64,000 nucleotides of DNA from Diphasiastrum complanatum (GCA_029204225.1 CM055111.1:7775512-7839511); one strand, 5' to 3'; shown: positions 34,891-49,970, counted from the first letter of the stretch. Notes: a model not told the origin generated them from the sequence alone. Program-made: numbers and translations.

Positions 34891-35224
34891 TGAGAAACTT
34901 AGCTATGGAAAACATCACATACAAGGAGAATTGCATGAGCACCTCACAACACCAAAAGTTAGAAGAAGAAATGAATTGCTAGAGAGAGAGAGAGAGGGCG
35001 TGGGTCCTCCAAATCCCTTGTGAGGCAAGCATCTCAATTACATGCATGGAAAGTCTAGGTGTCAACCATAGGAGTGAGCTACTTGGCCAAGTGGGCCACT
35101 TGCACTAATTTACTCAACTTACAAAAGGAGGGTCTCATGTATTTAGTTAATAACATGCCCCATGAGTTATGTACAACTTACAGCTTAATTAGTGCTTAGC
35201 CAAGGGGGCTATAACTTCAAATCA
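34891..35224. other. Junction DNA between Gypsy and Copia remnants
   Basis: No gene. A short (AG)n run lies at about 34981-34996. The right end meets a Copia pol fragment on the opposite strand. Confidence 0.4.
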
Positions 35225-38200
35225 TCTTGTCTACCATAGAGAATACCAAATCTCAAAGTGCCATGTATATATCTGAGTATTCACTTAGCAACTTTCCAAT
35301 GAATCTGCTTAGGCTTAGCCATAAACTGACTAACCATACTCACAACATAAGCAATATCTGGTCTTGTAGTAGTTAGATAGATTAAGCTTCCAACAAGCTT
35401 TCTATATAACGTCTCATCTACATCCTAATCTTTCTCAGCTTTAGTAAGCTTACATCCACTATCATATGGTGTAGAAGTAGGCTTGCACTCTGACATATTG
35501 AACTTTTCAAGAAGTTTATGAGCATATTTAGATTGAGAAATAAATAGTCCATGTGCTACTCTCCATACTCAATCCCAAGAAAATATTCTAGTGAACCAAG
35601 GTCTTTCATATCAAACTCTGATGAGAGATCTTTCTTGATTCCCTGAATTATACTATGATCTGATCCTGTAATAACAAGATCATCCACATACATCACTACA
35701 ATAGCGATATGATTATCCCTGATCAAAACATAAAGTGTATGCTCCGAACTACTTCTCTGAAAGCCAAGCTCCTCAAAGTATGTGTCAATCCTCATGTACC
35801 ACGCCCTGGGTGCTTGCTTAAGTCCATATAGTGCCTTGTCCAAACTGCAAACCTTGTCTTCATCTCCTGCTACTATGTGTCCCTCTGGCTACTCCATGTA
35901 GACTTCTTCCTCTAGCAATCCATTCAGGAATGCACTCTTTACATCCATTTGTTGAATATCCCATCCAAACTAAGTTGCCAATGATAAAACAGTCCTCATA
36001 GTAGTAGACCTAGCAACTAGTGCAAAATTTCCTCATAGTCAATCCCTTCATGTTGAGCATAACCTTTTGCCACCAATCTTGCCTTATGTTTATCTATAGA
36101 ACCATATGATTTGTACTTAGTTCTATAGACCCACTTGTATCCAATGGCCTTTTCACCTGTAGGTAATTGAACAAGTCTCCAAGTCTTGTTCTTCATGATT
36201 GAGTCGTACTCCTCAATCATAGCTTTCCTCCAAATATCCTCTTTTTCAACCTCTCTGAAAGTAGATGGATCATTGGTTTCTAATATTGTGGCCATATATG
36301 CAAAATGTACATCCCTATCTTCATGATGATCCTCCTATGGAACCTCCTGTCGATCTTGATCTTCATATTGCTTTTCAAGTCTAGCTGATCTCCTAGTTCC
36401 ATGCGCACTAGACTCTCCTTGTTCCATAATAACACTATCCTTGATAGTTTCATAGTACCATCTAGGCAATCTTCTAGCTTCTGATGTAGGATGCTTCTTG
36501 CCTGGTGAAGTAGGAGGTGAATAAGTATCCCATATACTTGATCTCTCCTTCCTCTTTCCTATCTCAACCAAAGTCACTCCAGGTTCTTGAATTGGCATAG
36601 GCGATACATGTGTCGATTCAGGTTCCTGTAATAACTCATCACATAATATAGGGATTCCTCCATCTTGATCCTTATCAAAATATATCTCTGTATCTTTGTG
36701 AGTTGCTTCCTCATCAAAGACTACATCCTTACTTATGATTATTTTCTTACCCTCCAAGTCATATAACATGTATCCCTTCCCTTGATTATCATAACCAAGA
36801 AATAAACACTTGGTCGCCATAGGATCCAATTTGCTCCTTGAATCCTTAGGTATGTAAGAATAAGCAATACTCCCAAACACTCTCAAATGACATACATTTG
36901 TCTTCCGATCCGTGTAAGCTTCCTCTAGAGTTCAATTCTTTACAACCTTTGTAGTTCTTCATATGATGCTTGCCTAAGACACAGCCTTCACAAACCTTGT
37001 GATCAGAAACGACTTGAGGTGAATCTGTAACCATGTTAAATTTCCTCAAGACTTGTAGACTTTTGTAATTTAGATGTCCAAACCTCTCATGCCATAACTT
37101 ACTCAATTTTCCAGTATCCGCAACACTTGCATGATGATCCACAATCTAAGCTTGAAGTTTATACAACTGCCCTGCAAGTACGCCCTCAGCTACTACTTCA
37201 TTATTTTTCCTGTTGACGAGACATCGTTGTTCATCAAACTGCACTACCATATGTTGCTTTGCAATAGTTGATACTGAGAGTAAGTTTTTTTTTATTCCTG
37301 GTACATAAAGCACATCCTTTATGTTTCCAATCTTTCCTGAAGGTAGTTGTACTTGCACTTTTACAGCTCCCTTTATATCATATGTGTAGTTGTCCCCCAA
37401 CTTCACATTTGAGCCAGTCTTGCCTAGTTGTCATGTGCTTTGAAGCTCCTGAATCAATAAACCAATAGTCATCTTCCTTCGAGAAGCGACCACCAGAATA
37501 TGTCGATGCCGAAAACAACTCATATTCTTCAAGATTCAAAGCACTCAATTTTGCATTAGATGTTTTTTCAGCAAAATTCCCGTCCTGCTTTTTCTTAAGT
37601 TTGTTGTGCCAGCACTCCTTTGCATAATGTCCTGATTTTTTGCAAATTAGGCAGTCTCCTTTTCGAACCACTTTCTTTCCATCTTCTGACCGATTTAATT
37701 GATTCTCCTCCATATCTTGCTACTTCTTCTTCTTCTTCTTCTTCCCTTTGTCACCCTTCTTGGAACTTTGCCCTTGCTTCTTTGCCAAAAATGCTTATTC
37801 TCTGAAATTGTCCCCGTTGACAATATTTTGTCATCTCATTTCTTCCTGTAGTAAGATGGCATTTAGCTCATCGAAAGAGGGCCCCATTTCTCTTAACAAT
37901 AGCATCATTACAAAGTTCTGATAGGCCAAAGGTAGACTATTAAGTACAATGGATACCAATACTGAATCTTGAACACTTTATCCAAATGCAACAAGTTGCC
38001 CTCTCAGATCTTTCACTCGAGCAAAGTAGTCCGTTACTGATTCACCTATACCCATCCTCAACGTGTGAAGCTTATTAGTCAAGAACAAGATCCATGACTG
38101 ATTTACCATCTCATACAAGTTCTTCATTATATCCCAAGCCTCCTTGGGTCCAGTAGCATCTCTAATATGAGGTATGATCATATCTCTAATTGATAAGTTG

Positions 38201-38397
38201 ATGATATGATGACCTTTTTTTCTACGTTTCTGATACTCCCGCAACTCTCTGTCAGTGGTAGGAGGTATCTCAACACCTGTGACAATCTCCCAAAATTCTC
38301 TATCTTGGAGAATATTTTGCATCTTGAACTTCCATATACTGTAGTTCATTCCATCTAGTCTGCTAGACTCCGACATAGCATCGTTGAATCTTGTCAT
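35225..38397 (-). pseudogene. Ty1/copia gag-pol, integrase core deleted, RNase H missing
   Basis: Read leftward from 38397. Gag: MTRFNDAMSESSRLDGMNYS, then IWKFKMQNILQDREFWEIV. Zinc knuckle: CLICKKSGHYAKEC (about 37625-37670). Protease: WFIDSGASKHMT (about 37440). Pre-integrase: LYVPGIKKNLLSVS, then LWHERFGHLNYKSLQVLRKF and CEGCVLGKHHMKNYKGC. The integrase core is missing near 36905-36950, where the sequence passes straight to FGSIAYSYIPKDSRSKLDP. RT: WRLVQLPTGEKAIGYKWVYR, ALYGLKQAPRAWYMRIDTYF, MYVDDLVITG, SSEFDMKDLGSLEYFLGIEY. It ends near 35225 in the connection domain without RNase H or a 3' LTR. Several stops and shifts are present. It is the most complete retroelement in the window and still defective. 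Confidence 0.92.
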
Positions 38398-38573
38398 TGT
38401 ACTGATCTAGAACAACTCCCAACAGCCTAATTTTAGTTGAACAATCAGATCTATTTAGAAATAGCCTTCCCTGGATATCACCTGTCCTGGTACAGGTGAT
38501 CGAAATTATACACAAATAACTTAGAATAGCTTTTGGAAAAAGATTTTGGACTCTAGTAATCCACTGAACCAAA

Positions 38574-38585
38574 GCTCTGATACCA
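38574..38585 (-). other. Primer-binding site of the minus-strand Copia element
   Basis: The minus strand reads TGGTATCAGAGC, 177 bases upstream of the gag start at 38397. An LTR edge (TGCGTGG on the plus strand) follows at 38590 but only a short stretch of LTR remains before unrelated DNA. Confidence 0.85.
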
Positions 38586-38612
38586 CTTTTGCGTGGTCTA
38601 CGATTGATTGCG

Positions 38613-38636
38613 AACCCTAAACCCTAAACCCTAAAC
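38613..38636 (+). repeat. Interstitial telomere-like tract, (CCCTAAA)3
   Basis: Three uninterrupted units of the plant-type telomere repeat, flanked by an extra AA and AC, lie about 23 bases inside the remaining Copia LTR edge and immediately before a tandemly duplicated gag fragment. It could be part of the LTR or filler captured at a repaired break. Confidence 0.85.
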
Positions 38637-39128
38637 TTGAATCGAGATACCATTGATGGGCATCTCTATTGGATTGATCTTCTTGTACCATCAATATCTT
38701 CTCTTCATCTTGAGATCCTCTGACTGTCTCAGATTTGCCTATTTGGTGTTGTTTCATCTTCTTCTTTGCTTCATTGTGCTTGAGGTTGCAACAGTCCTTG
38801 ATGTCGCAGTTGGTTCTTTTGCAATATCTGCAAAATAGCTTGGTCTTGGACGATGAGTGACTATGCTATTGTTTTTGTGGTTGTAATGCTGCTGGCTGTT
38901 CTGCCTTTGTCTTCTTATCCTTGAAGTCTCTCTTCTTCTTGGATTGTTGCTTGTTTGAATAGAGTGCCATGGATTTGGTACTCATAGATGTGGACAAGCT
39001 TTTCCTTTTAACTCCTCCTTGCAACAAACTTGCTGTCAATTTTTGGAGAGACAACACAGGGGTATTGCTCAGAAGCAACACTAATTATTGTAGGAGGATG
39101 GAAAACTGGCAAGAAGAGACATGGAGCT
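38637..39128 (-). pseudogene. Copia gag zinc-knuckle fragment, tandem copy 1
   Basis: On the minus strand the segment reads a basic gag tail (SLSTSMSTKSMALYSNKQQS) and then FCRYCKRTNCDIKDC, a CCHC-type knuckle in which the His is now Cys, followed by KHNEAKKKMKQHQ and ending at WYLDS, the expected start of protease. The next 490 bp repeat the same unit, so this is a tandem duplication of one gag/protease junction fragment from a Copia family different from the element at 35-38 kb. Confidence 0.75.
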
Positions 39129-40352
39129 TCTGAATCAAGATACCATTGATGGGCATCTTTATTGGATTATCTTGTACCATCAACGTCTTTTCTTCATCTT
39201 AAGATCCTCTGACTATGTCAGAGTTGCCTCCTTGGTGTTGTTGCATCTTCTTCTATGCTTCATTGTGCTTGAGGATGCGACAGTGCTTGATGTCGTGGTT
39301 GGTTCTTTTGCAATATTTGCAAAATAGCTTGGTATTGTGTTGATTTTACATGTGTGGATTGTCCACAACATGTACTTGTGATCTCCTGAGGTGTGTAGAT
39401 GCACCAAGATCAAGACTAGATTGAGATTCAAGATCAATCTTAGATCCTATGGTAAAAACACACTACTACATGTATTCAATCACTTCCAACTCTCACTCAA
39501 ACGTGTGGGAAGAAATCCAATAACACTCAAAATCCACATAATCACCAAATCAATTAGATCCAAAATGAGGAGTACAATGATACTAGTAGATCCACGAGCT
39601 ACCACTATGCTTAATTATGATTGGACCACACTTTGCCACCTCTTAATCCTATTGGACCATTGATCCATGCACCTCTAGATTCTATTGGACCATTTTCAAG
39701 CAAACCTCAAATTCTATTGGACCACTCATGGTTCCACCTCTAAATCCTATTGGACCTCTTACACTTCATCAAACAAAAGCATTACACTTGTCTACACTCT
39801 AATTGGCACGAGTTTGGCCTCCTACTCTATTTTGGCTCAATAGTGGCATTACAAGTGGAAATGGATAATTTGCCATCTATGCCAAATTTGACCCTATCAA
39901 CATCCTACACCTAAATGCTTGACTATGAAATTCTATGAGACCCCTATATCAAACATTTTTTATTTACTTTACAGTTTTCCACACGTGGAAACATCCTCCA
40001 CACATGTGAGATTCACTTACAAACTTCTATCATAAAAAATACCAAGCTAGATTTTTGTCAATTTCTCACATCTTGGATGATAAGTGACTGTGCTATTGTT
40101 GTTGTGGTTGTAATGATGTTGGCTGTTTTGCCTTTGTCTTCTTATCCTTGAAGCCTTTCTTCTTCTTGGATTTCTACTTGTTTGAATAGAGTGCCATGGA
40201 TTTGGTACTCGTAGATGTGGACAAGCTTTTCCTCCTAACTTATTCCTACAACAAACTTGCTATCAATTTTTGGAGAGACAACGCAGGGGTATTGCTCAGA
40301 AGCAACACTAAATTATTGTAGGAGGATAGAAGACTAGCAAGAAGAGACATGG
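39129..40352 (-). pseudogene. Copia gag zinc-knuckle fragment, tandem copy 2, split by an insertion
   Basis: The unit restarts at about 39129 with ATACCATTGATGGGCATC, as at 38644. It runs to GCTTGGT at 39333, where the equivalent point in copy 1 continues CTTGGACGATGAG. Here the continuation CTTGGATGATAAG is found only at 40072. The zinc knuckle of this copy keeps its His (CKRTNHDIKHC) but has stops further on. The unit ends near AAGAGACATGG at 40352. Confidence 0.75.
39334..40071. mobile_element. 738-bp insertion with LTR-like edge and ATTGGACC repeats
   Basis: It is defined by comparison with tandem copy 1, whose sequence continues uninterrupted across the site. The insert contains at least five spaced words of the type CTATTGGACC(A) between about 39600 and 39760. 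Near 40003 the minus strand reads TGTGGAGGATGTTTCCAC, resembling the TGTGGGGCATGTTCCCAC edge of the Copia LTR at 14073. A solo-LTR-like origin is plausible, but no target-site duplication is obvious. Confidence 0.5.
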
Positions 40353-41950
<1,598 letters not shown>

Positions 41951-41959
41951 CTCCCCCTT

Positions 41960-42990
41960 AAGCTTACTGCTACGAATCTGGACTCAAGTTGAGGTTTAAC
42001 AATTCTACTAGAGTAGAATGTTTATCCCTTTAGAATGGTTTTGTCAGAATGTCAGCCAACGTACTGTCTATGTGATAGTAACTTAGTGCAACGTCTTTGT
42101 TCTAAATCTTTTCTTTGAGAAAAATGAAGTTGAACCTCTATATGTTTGGTCTTTTTGTGAGTTCGTCGGTTCAACGACAGAGCTATACAACTTTGATTGT
42201 CGTACTGTATAGTTGGACCAAACTGTGGGAATCTCAGATCCTGTAGTAGTCTTCCAAGCCATAAAATCTCCTTCACTGCTGATGTAGCTGCGACATATTC
42301 AGATTTTGTGGAGGACAGAAAAATGCATTTCTACTTTCTACTGTTCCATGAGATGGGTCCTCCTACGAGGACACAAATGTAGCCTGATGTGGATTTTCTG
42401 GTATCCCGTCTCCTGCCCAATCTGAGTCTGAATAAGTAATCAAAGAGAGTGCAGTTTCTATATTTCCGTTATAACTCAAGGCATAGTGCTTTGAGTCTTG
42501 AATGTACTTCAAAACTCTTTGTAGAGCTTTCCAGTGTTGTAGGCCTGGATTGGACATGAATTATGACAGTGTGCTTATAGCATATGCTAGATCAGATCGT
42601 GTGCAAATCATAGAGTACATGAGAGAACCTATGATAAACTAATAAGGGTACTTGCACATTTCTTGCTCATTTGCCTTTGTTCTGGGGCACATGTCTTTGG
42701 ACAACTTGCATCCTGGATCCATAGGAGTGTCTATGGGCTTGCAATCCTCCATGACGTATCTTCGAAGTACAAGTAAGTAGGATTGTTGGCTTATGGTGAT
42801 CCTTGTGCTCCGCGATCTCTGTGAATCTCCATTCCAAGTAGGTAACGGACTAGACCTAAATCAGTCATCTCAAAATGTGATGAGAGTAAGGACTTGGTCT
42901 CTTGCAGCAATTGATTTGAATTGCTGATGATTAGGGAATCATCAACATATACTGCTATAATAACATAGCTTGGCCCCTTTGGTTTTAGGT
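41960..42990 (-). pseudogene. Ty1/copia RT C-terminus and RNase H fragment
   Basis: From about 42990 leftward: [20 protein letters not shown] (RT palm with the catalytic YVDD), FEMTDLGLVRYLLGMEI, then ALQRVLKYIQDSKHYALSYN, LITYSDSDWAGDG (RNase H start) and ILWLGRLLQDLRFPQFGPTI, YDNQSCIALSLN, HKKTKHIEVQLHFSQR. The order is right for a Copia 3' half, with frameshifts between blocks. Its right edge is fused in the same direction to a Gypsy RT, just before the catalytic motif. Its left edge leads through a polypurine tract into a Copia LTR. Confidence 0.88.
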
Positions 42991-44902
42991 ACACATTTAA
43001 CTACTACGAACTTCCCCAAATATGGACGAAATAAATCATTCATCATTTGCTGGAAAGTAGCCGGAGCATTTGTCAAACCAAAGGGCAAAACAAGAAACTC
43101 ATAGTGGCCGAACCTGGTCCTAAAACCGGTTTTGGATACATCCGGAAGATGTATTTTAATCTGATCCCGTACGTAGATCACTTCTCGTAAAGTATTTAGC
43201 TCCATTCAATCGATCTATGAGATCGTCCACCCTGGGCAACAGGTATTTATTCTTAACAGTCTGTTCAGACCCTTGTAATCTACACATAGCCGGAAACTCC
43301 CATCTTTCTTACTCTTAAGAAGGACATGTACTCCCCATGGAGATTTACTTGGTCTTATGTGTCCCATCGTGAGATACTCCTCAATCTGCCTAGCCACTTC
43401 CTCCTCTTCCTTCTGACTGAATCGATATGGTTGTTTGAAGATAGGATGGCTATCAGGCAAAAGATCTATCTTATGATCCACTGACCGAGCGGGTGGTAGT
43501 CCATAAGGTAGCTGCTTCGGAAAAACTTCACTAAACTCTTGCTTTAAATCTTGCAAAAGCTGTTGTTCCTTATGTGAATTTTCGGTGTTAAAGCATGAAA
43601 ACACATTCACATCTCCACCATCACAATGCATACGAGATTTCAAAAGCAAGTGAAAGAGTTTATATTCAGAATCATGAAGTTTCTCAATTAATTCAACCGA
43701 AGAAATCATCGGCGATGGAAGTACATCGGTCTCTCCAGAAATAGAGACAATTTGATCAAACTTATCTTTAAATACCATAGAATGATTTTTAAAATCTATC
43801 TCTAAAGAGTCTGATTTGCCAAAAAACCATTCATAGCCCAAAATTACATCAGTCTAGTCCAGATTCATGACATGGAAATCCAACGGCTCAACATAGTCCT
43901 GCATCTGAAGTTCTAAGTTTGAGACTTTGACATCCCAAATCTCAGTGTCCGACCCTGAGACAAGACGGACCACGTAATGGTGATCACTGGCCATGGTGGG
44001 CACTCGGAGCTTCTGCACAAGTCGAGCATTCAAAAAATTGTGAGTACTACCTGAATCAAATAGCACATTCACGTCTTTCCCTAAAATATTGCCTCTCACA
44101 CGAAACAATTCATTAGGCTTGAAAGAGAGTGCACTAACGTTACAAATACAGTCACAATTATTCAACAAATTGACTTCCAATTTACCTGTCGGTAAATCCA
44201 CAGTCATGGAACTTGACGACTTTGCTTTCCGTTTGGGGCACTGTTTGGCACGGTGCCCAGGTTTATTGTAGAGGAAACACAGATTCTATTTAAGCACCGC
44301 CAACCATGCTTTGTCTTTGACCACCAATTTTTTCTTATTCTTCTTCTTCTTTGGGCGTTGGTATGCTTCTGCCTCCAGCTCGTCAAAAAACTGCTTCTTA
44401 TAACGTTTGTTACATTTTTCTTGCTTGGGTTTTGGGCTGTTTGGCCGTGCACACTTTTTTGTGATGCAACAACTGTACTATCATAGGTTTTCGCCACACA
44501 GATAGCATCATGTAGTGAGTTAAGGATATTTTGTTTGCATTCATTTTGATAGTCAGTTGGCAGTCCGGCAATAAATTGCCACTGTGCTAACTTTTGATCA
44601 CATAGCAGCACCTTGGCCAAAATGTCCAAGAACTCTTGGACATAACCGTCTAGTTCTCGGCTGCCCATTTTGTAGTTGATAAACCGAATATACAGCCCGG
44701 AATCGTCTATCATGACAAAAGCTTTTCGGAATTCCGTAAGGAATTTAGCCCAAGTCACCGGTTTCGTGGAAAGTTCCCTCCACCAAGAAGAGTCTTTGCT
44801 TTCCAGAAACAATAGAACCAATGATATTCGTTTTTCCTCTGGGACGTTGTGCAAGCTAAAATAGCTTGTCCAAATAATTGCTAAATTAAGCAATGTGTAC
44901 AA
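42991..44902 (-). pseudogene. Ty3/gypsy gag-protease-RT fragment, fused to Copia RT
   Basis: From 44902 leftward: gag capsid with LFLESKDSSWWRELSTKPVT, MGSRELDGYVQEFLDILAKV and FIAGLPTDYQNECKQNI. A cryptic CCHC region is decayed near 44230-44280. The retropepsin start is VLFDSGSTHNFLNARLVQKL (44010-44070, intact DSG). A spacer with DFHVMNLD and YEWFFGKSDSLEIDFKNHSM follows. The RT start is DHKIDLLPDSHPIFKQPYRF, then [52 protein letters not shown] and [13 protein letters not shown] stop near 43855 and frameshifts near 43230 are present. RT ends at KFVVV, just short of its F/Y-x-DD motif, and Copia RT continues. Confidence 0.92.
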
Positions 44903-45236
44903 AAAAACTAATTTTTAGACCATACGTGCTTTCATTAACAAATTATACCAATGAATCGGCAAATGGGTACGTAAGCAATAAAAAATCGAAATTAACCATC
45001 AATGCAACGAAAATCCATTAACAACTGTTAACTCAAATAATTAGCTGCAAAAGTTTATTATCAGTTTCTTAAAACTATAAAACCCATGTCAAAAAAGAAA
45101 AACCCCAGGTTTTCAAAAAACTCAAAAAATTAACACTAGCCTAAACCACCCCCATCCCAACCTCACCTACCACCTTGCATGGCCCACTTAAGTTTCAATA
45201 GCTTAAGTGTAATAGGCCACCTAACACCCCCCCCTC
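44903..45236. other. Unassigned AT-rich to C-rich spacer
   Basis: No gene. The right end contains runs of C (about 45226-45250) that lead into the duplicated microsatellite unit. Confidence 0.4.
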
Positions 45237-45799
<563 letters not shown>

Positions 45800-45801
<2 letters not shown>

Positions 45802-46113
45802 GAAGCAATTTGGTTGAGAAACTTTCAGATATCAGTCTGAATCAATATGCTCCGACATTATAATTTTGTGATAATCAAAGTGCCATTGTCTTATCAGCCA
45901 ACCCTAGATTTCATTCTAGGAGTAAAGACATTGAACTGAAGTATCACAATGTCAGAAGCAAAGTTATCGACAAAGAGGTTAGATTGCAGTACTGTTAAAC
46001 GCAAGATATGACATCGTATATTTTTACTAAAGCATTAAGCTTGGATGCACACAGAAAGTTCTGTGCAAAGCTAAGTTTAAAGGTCAAGGCATTCATGGAT
46101 TTAGATTAAGAGA
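45800..46113 (+). pseudogene. Ty1/copia RNase H C-terminal fragment, copy 2
   Basis: Nearly identical to 4676-4988. It starts GGAAGCAATTTGGTTGAG at the microsatellite edge, then the CDNQSA-type block, the SRSKHIELKYH-type block (with a base change making KDIELKYH), a stop in the following region (TACTGTTAAACGC against TACTGTCAAACGC in copy 1), and the purine-rich end before an LTR. It is the 3' tail of the same Copia family. Confidence 0.87.
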
Positions 46114-46116
46114 GAG

Positions 46117-47101
46117 TGTTGGATTAATCTCCTTCCTATTAATCGACTATTTGGTTTTTAATCTTCATCCAACTGTTTATCCAGTTTTGCGGAATCTCCC
46201 ATGTTTTACACACTACAGAAATACACGGAGTTTGACAATAGTGTTAGAAATTTTCTCTCACTACAAAATCCAACACTGTCGTCTTTTGCTAGAGTCAATT
46301 TTCTCTTAAAGTGACACTGTAAAAAATTGCAAGTAAAAATACAGTGTCCCGTTTTTTGCATTTGTCACCTGTCAGGAATTTCGAGTAGAAATATAGTGTC
46401 GCATTTTTTGCATTTTCAAAGTGCCTTAAAAATTACAAAAATGACTTGACTGAAGACCTTCTCATTTTTCGCCCTTAGGGATTTTCTCTCACTTTGGCAT
46501 TTTTGCTTCTCCCTGATGACAATTTACATTCATTTCTACAGAGTGACAGTCATGTTCATTTATGCAGATAGATTGTTTACGGCCAAATGTCACCGCTTAT
46601 CAGCAAACAACTTTTGAGAAGAACTGGATGAATGTCAACAGAATCTAGCCAACTGGTAGCCACTTTTAATGACCTAATTGCTTAGTATAAATAGTGGTTC
46701 ATATTCTTATATCAACATGATCAGCACTCTCAATTCAAAAGAGACCAAGTATTGAATAGTTAGCTCTCTTTCAAGCCTGCGAGCTTGAACACTCTTGAGC
46801 ATTCTAGCTCAGTTCTTTAGAGTTGATTAGAGATTGCTATTGCACTTACTGCTTATCAGTAGTTGCGCTTAATTCAGACCTTTATTTAGTCGCTCAAAAA
46901 TAGCTTAGAGTACGCGGCTTCGATCCGCAAACTTATTGTACTCATTTACTTCTGTTTCATTTTATATTGAATCAATACTATTTTTTATTGAGTTCAACTT
47001 TGTCTTAGAATGTATGTGTTTCTGTAATTCTTCATGATTGGTTATTTGTCTGATAATTCAATGCTTTTAATGTTTGGCTACGTAATCACTGTAGTACCAA
47101 T
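46117..47101 (+). mobile_element. Copia 3' LTR, copy 2
   Basis: Matches 4992-5959 from TGTTGGATTA to GTAGTACCAAT, with an extra segment near 46905 (AGAGTACGCGGCTTCGATC against ATC in copy 1). The 53-bp U3 tandem repeat and the TATA box are conserved. Sequence after 47101 differs completely from that after copy 1. Confidence 0.82.
46686..46694 (+). promoter_or_regulatory. TATA box of Copia LTR copy 2
   Basis: TATAAATAG at the position equivalent to 5570-5578 of the first LTR. Confidence 0.55.
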
Positions 47102-48579
<1,478 letters not shown>

Positions 48580-48799
48580 CAACCATTCCTCCAAGGTCAT
48601 TTTTGGCACAATCAAACTCAATTATCAACTAATTTCAATGGAATTAGAGGCCTAGATCAAGGTCACCCTACTGATAATGAGTTCGTAGAGCCGTTCGCCA
48701 AATTCAGTGAAGGAACGATGAGATAAGACTATCTGAAGAAATGGATTTTTCAACCTTTTCCTTGTGATAGGTTCAGGTGATCAAGCGTACTCATCAAGA

Positions 48800-48960
48800 A
48801 AGAAGAAGAAAGACAAGTGTTTATGATTGCCAAAAGCCTAGACATTGGGCAAAGGATTTGCCACAAAAAGAAGGCTGATATTAGAAAGGACAAGGTGAAA
48901 CAATTGACCAATTTTGTTGAAGATGATCATAATAATGACATACCAATAATAATAACAAGG
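48800..48960 (+). pseudogene. Copia gag zinc-knuckle-like fragment
   Basis: One frame reads VYDCQKPRHWAKDLPQK, a CCHC-knuckle-like block with an intact D-C-x-K-P-x-H-W-A-K-D core but with the first and last Cys lost, followed by a Lys-rich segment. The adjoining frame continues with NNKLWFQKLELTNDRDKV. It is short and degenerate, so the call is tentative. Confidence 0.5.
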
Positions 48961-49189
48961 CATATGACTAACAACAAATTGTGGTTTCAAAAGCTGGAGC
49001 TCACCAATGATCGAGACAAAGTTGCGTCGACGAATGGTGACATGTACCAATTTCATGGAGTCGAATGGTGATGAGTGCCAATTTTTGAGGAGTGGGCGCA
49101 GTTCCTATTCTCATTACAATATAAGCCTTTCATTTAGTCTGATTAAGATATTATAGAAGCACTTTTTGGTAGAATGGTAGGATTCGGAG

Positions 49190-49475
49190 TATTCGTGCTT
49201 GGAGAAGCCAGTAAATTGGATGAGGTGTCCAATTATAGCATTTGGAAATTCAAAATGAGGAGTATTTTGATGGATAAGGAGCTGTGAGATATCTTCACTG
49301 GGGTGGAGCAATGCCCAAATACAACTCCAACCGACATTTGCTCATTCAACAAAAGGGCACAAAAGGCCTTACCATTTATCAATGTGGTCGTGAAGGACCA
49401 CATCATTGCCCATATCAATGAAGCTATGACTGCAAGAGGCACTAGAACATTGTTTCAAATGGCGAACCCCTCATG
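49190..49475 (+). pseudogene. Ty1/copia gag N-terminal fragment
   Basis: The reading KLDEVSNYSIWKFKMRSILM, then DKEL followed by a stop and DIFTGVEQCP, and RAQKALPFINVVVKDHIIAH with INEAMTARGTRTLF, matches the gag N-terminal block of Copia elements (compare MNYSIWKFKMQNIL in the 35-38 kb element). It lies downstream of a knuckle-like fragment on the same strand, which is the reverse of the normal gag order. Confidence 0.8.
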
Positions 49476-49967
49476 AATGATGTGTTTGAGAAGGAAATTA
49501 AAAGAAAATTAACTTAGGATAGGTTGTACTTAGAAAATTAACTTAGAATAGGGTGTACTTAGAATAATAATAATAAATTAAGTAATGATTACAAAAATAC
49601 TGAGCCATGGTATTTAGCTCGTTAGATTGAATTTTATTTATTTTTACAATACTTGATTCCAAGATCAAACAAAAAAAATATCAGAATATGAAGAGAATAT
49701 AGAATTAAATATAATTAAATCAACTTAAAATAAGGGCCTTATTAAAAAAGTTTGTTTTCTTTGAAACATTTGGTAATAAAGAAATTAAAATCATAGAAGA
49801 AATTTAAAATGTATTGGCAATTTTTTTAATGATCACTATTGCAAAACGTTGGTATACTCGTGAGAAAAATTTGAGTTTATTAAAAAAATGTAAAAATGTT
49901 ACAAAATAAAAATTATCGCAAAATAAAAAAAAAAATTCGACGACCATGCACAAATGCAGGAACCCAT

Positions 49968-49970
<3 letters not shown>
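49476..49970. other. AT-rich noncoding DNA
   Basis: A low-complexity, AT-rich stretch with a GTACTTAGAAAATTAACTTAG-like short duplication near 49525-49560. No gene. Confidence 0.5.

Noticed and set aside
38613-38636. A true chromosome end
   Set aside because: Only three telomere units, embedded between Copia-derived sequences on both sides.
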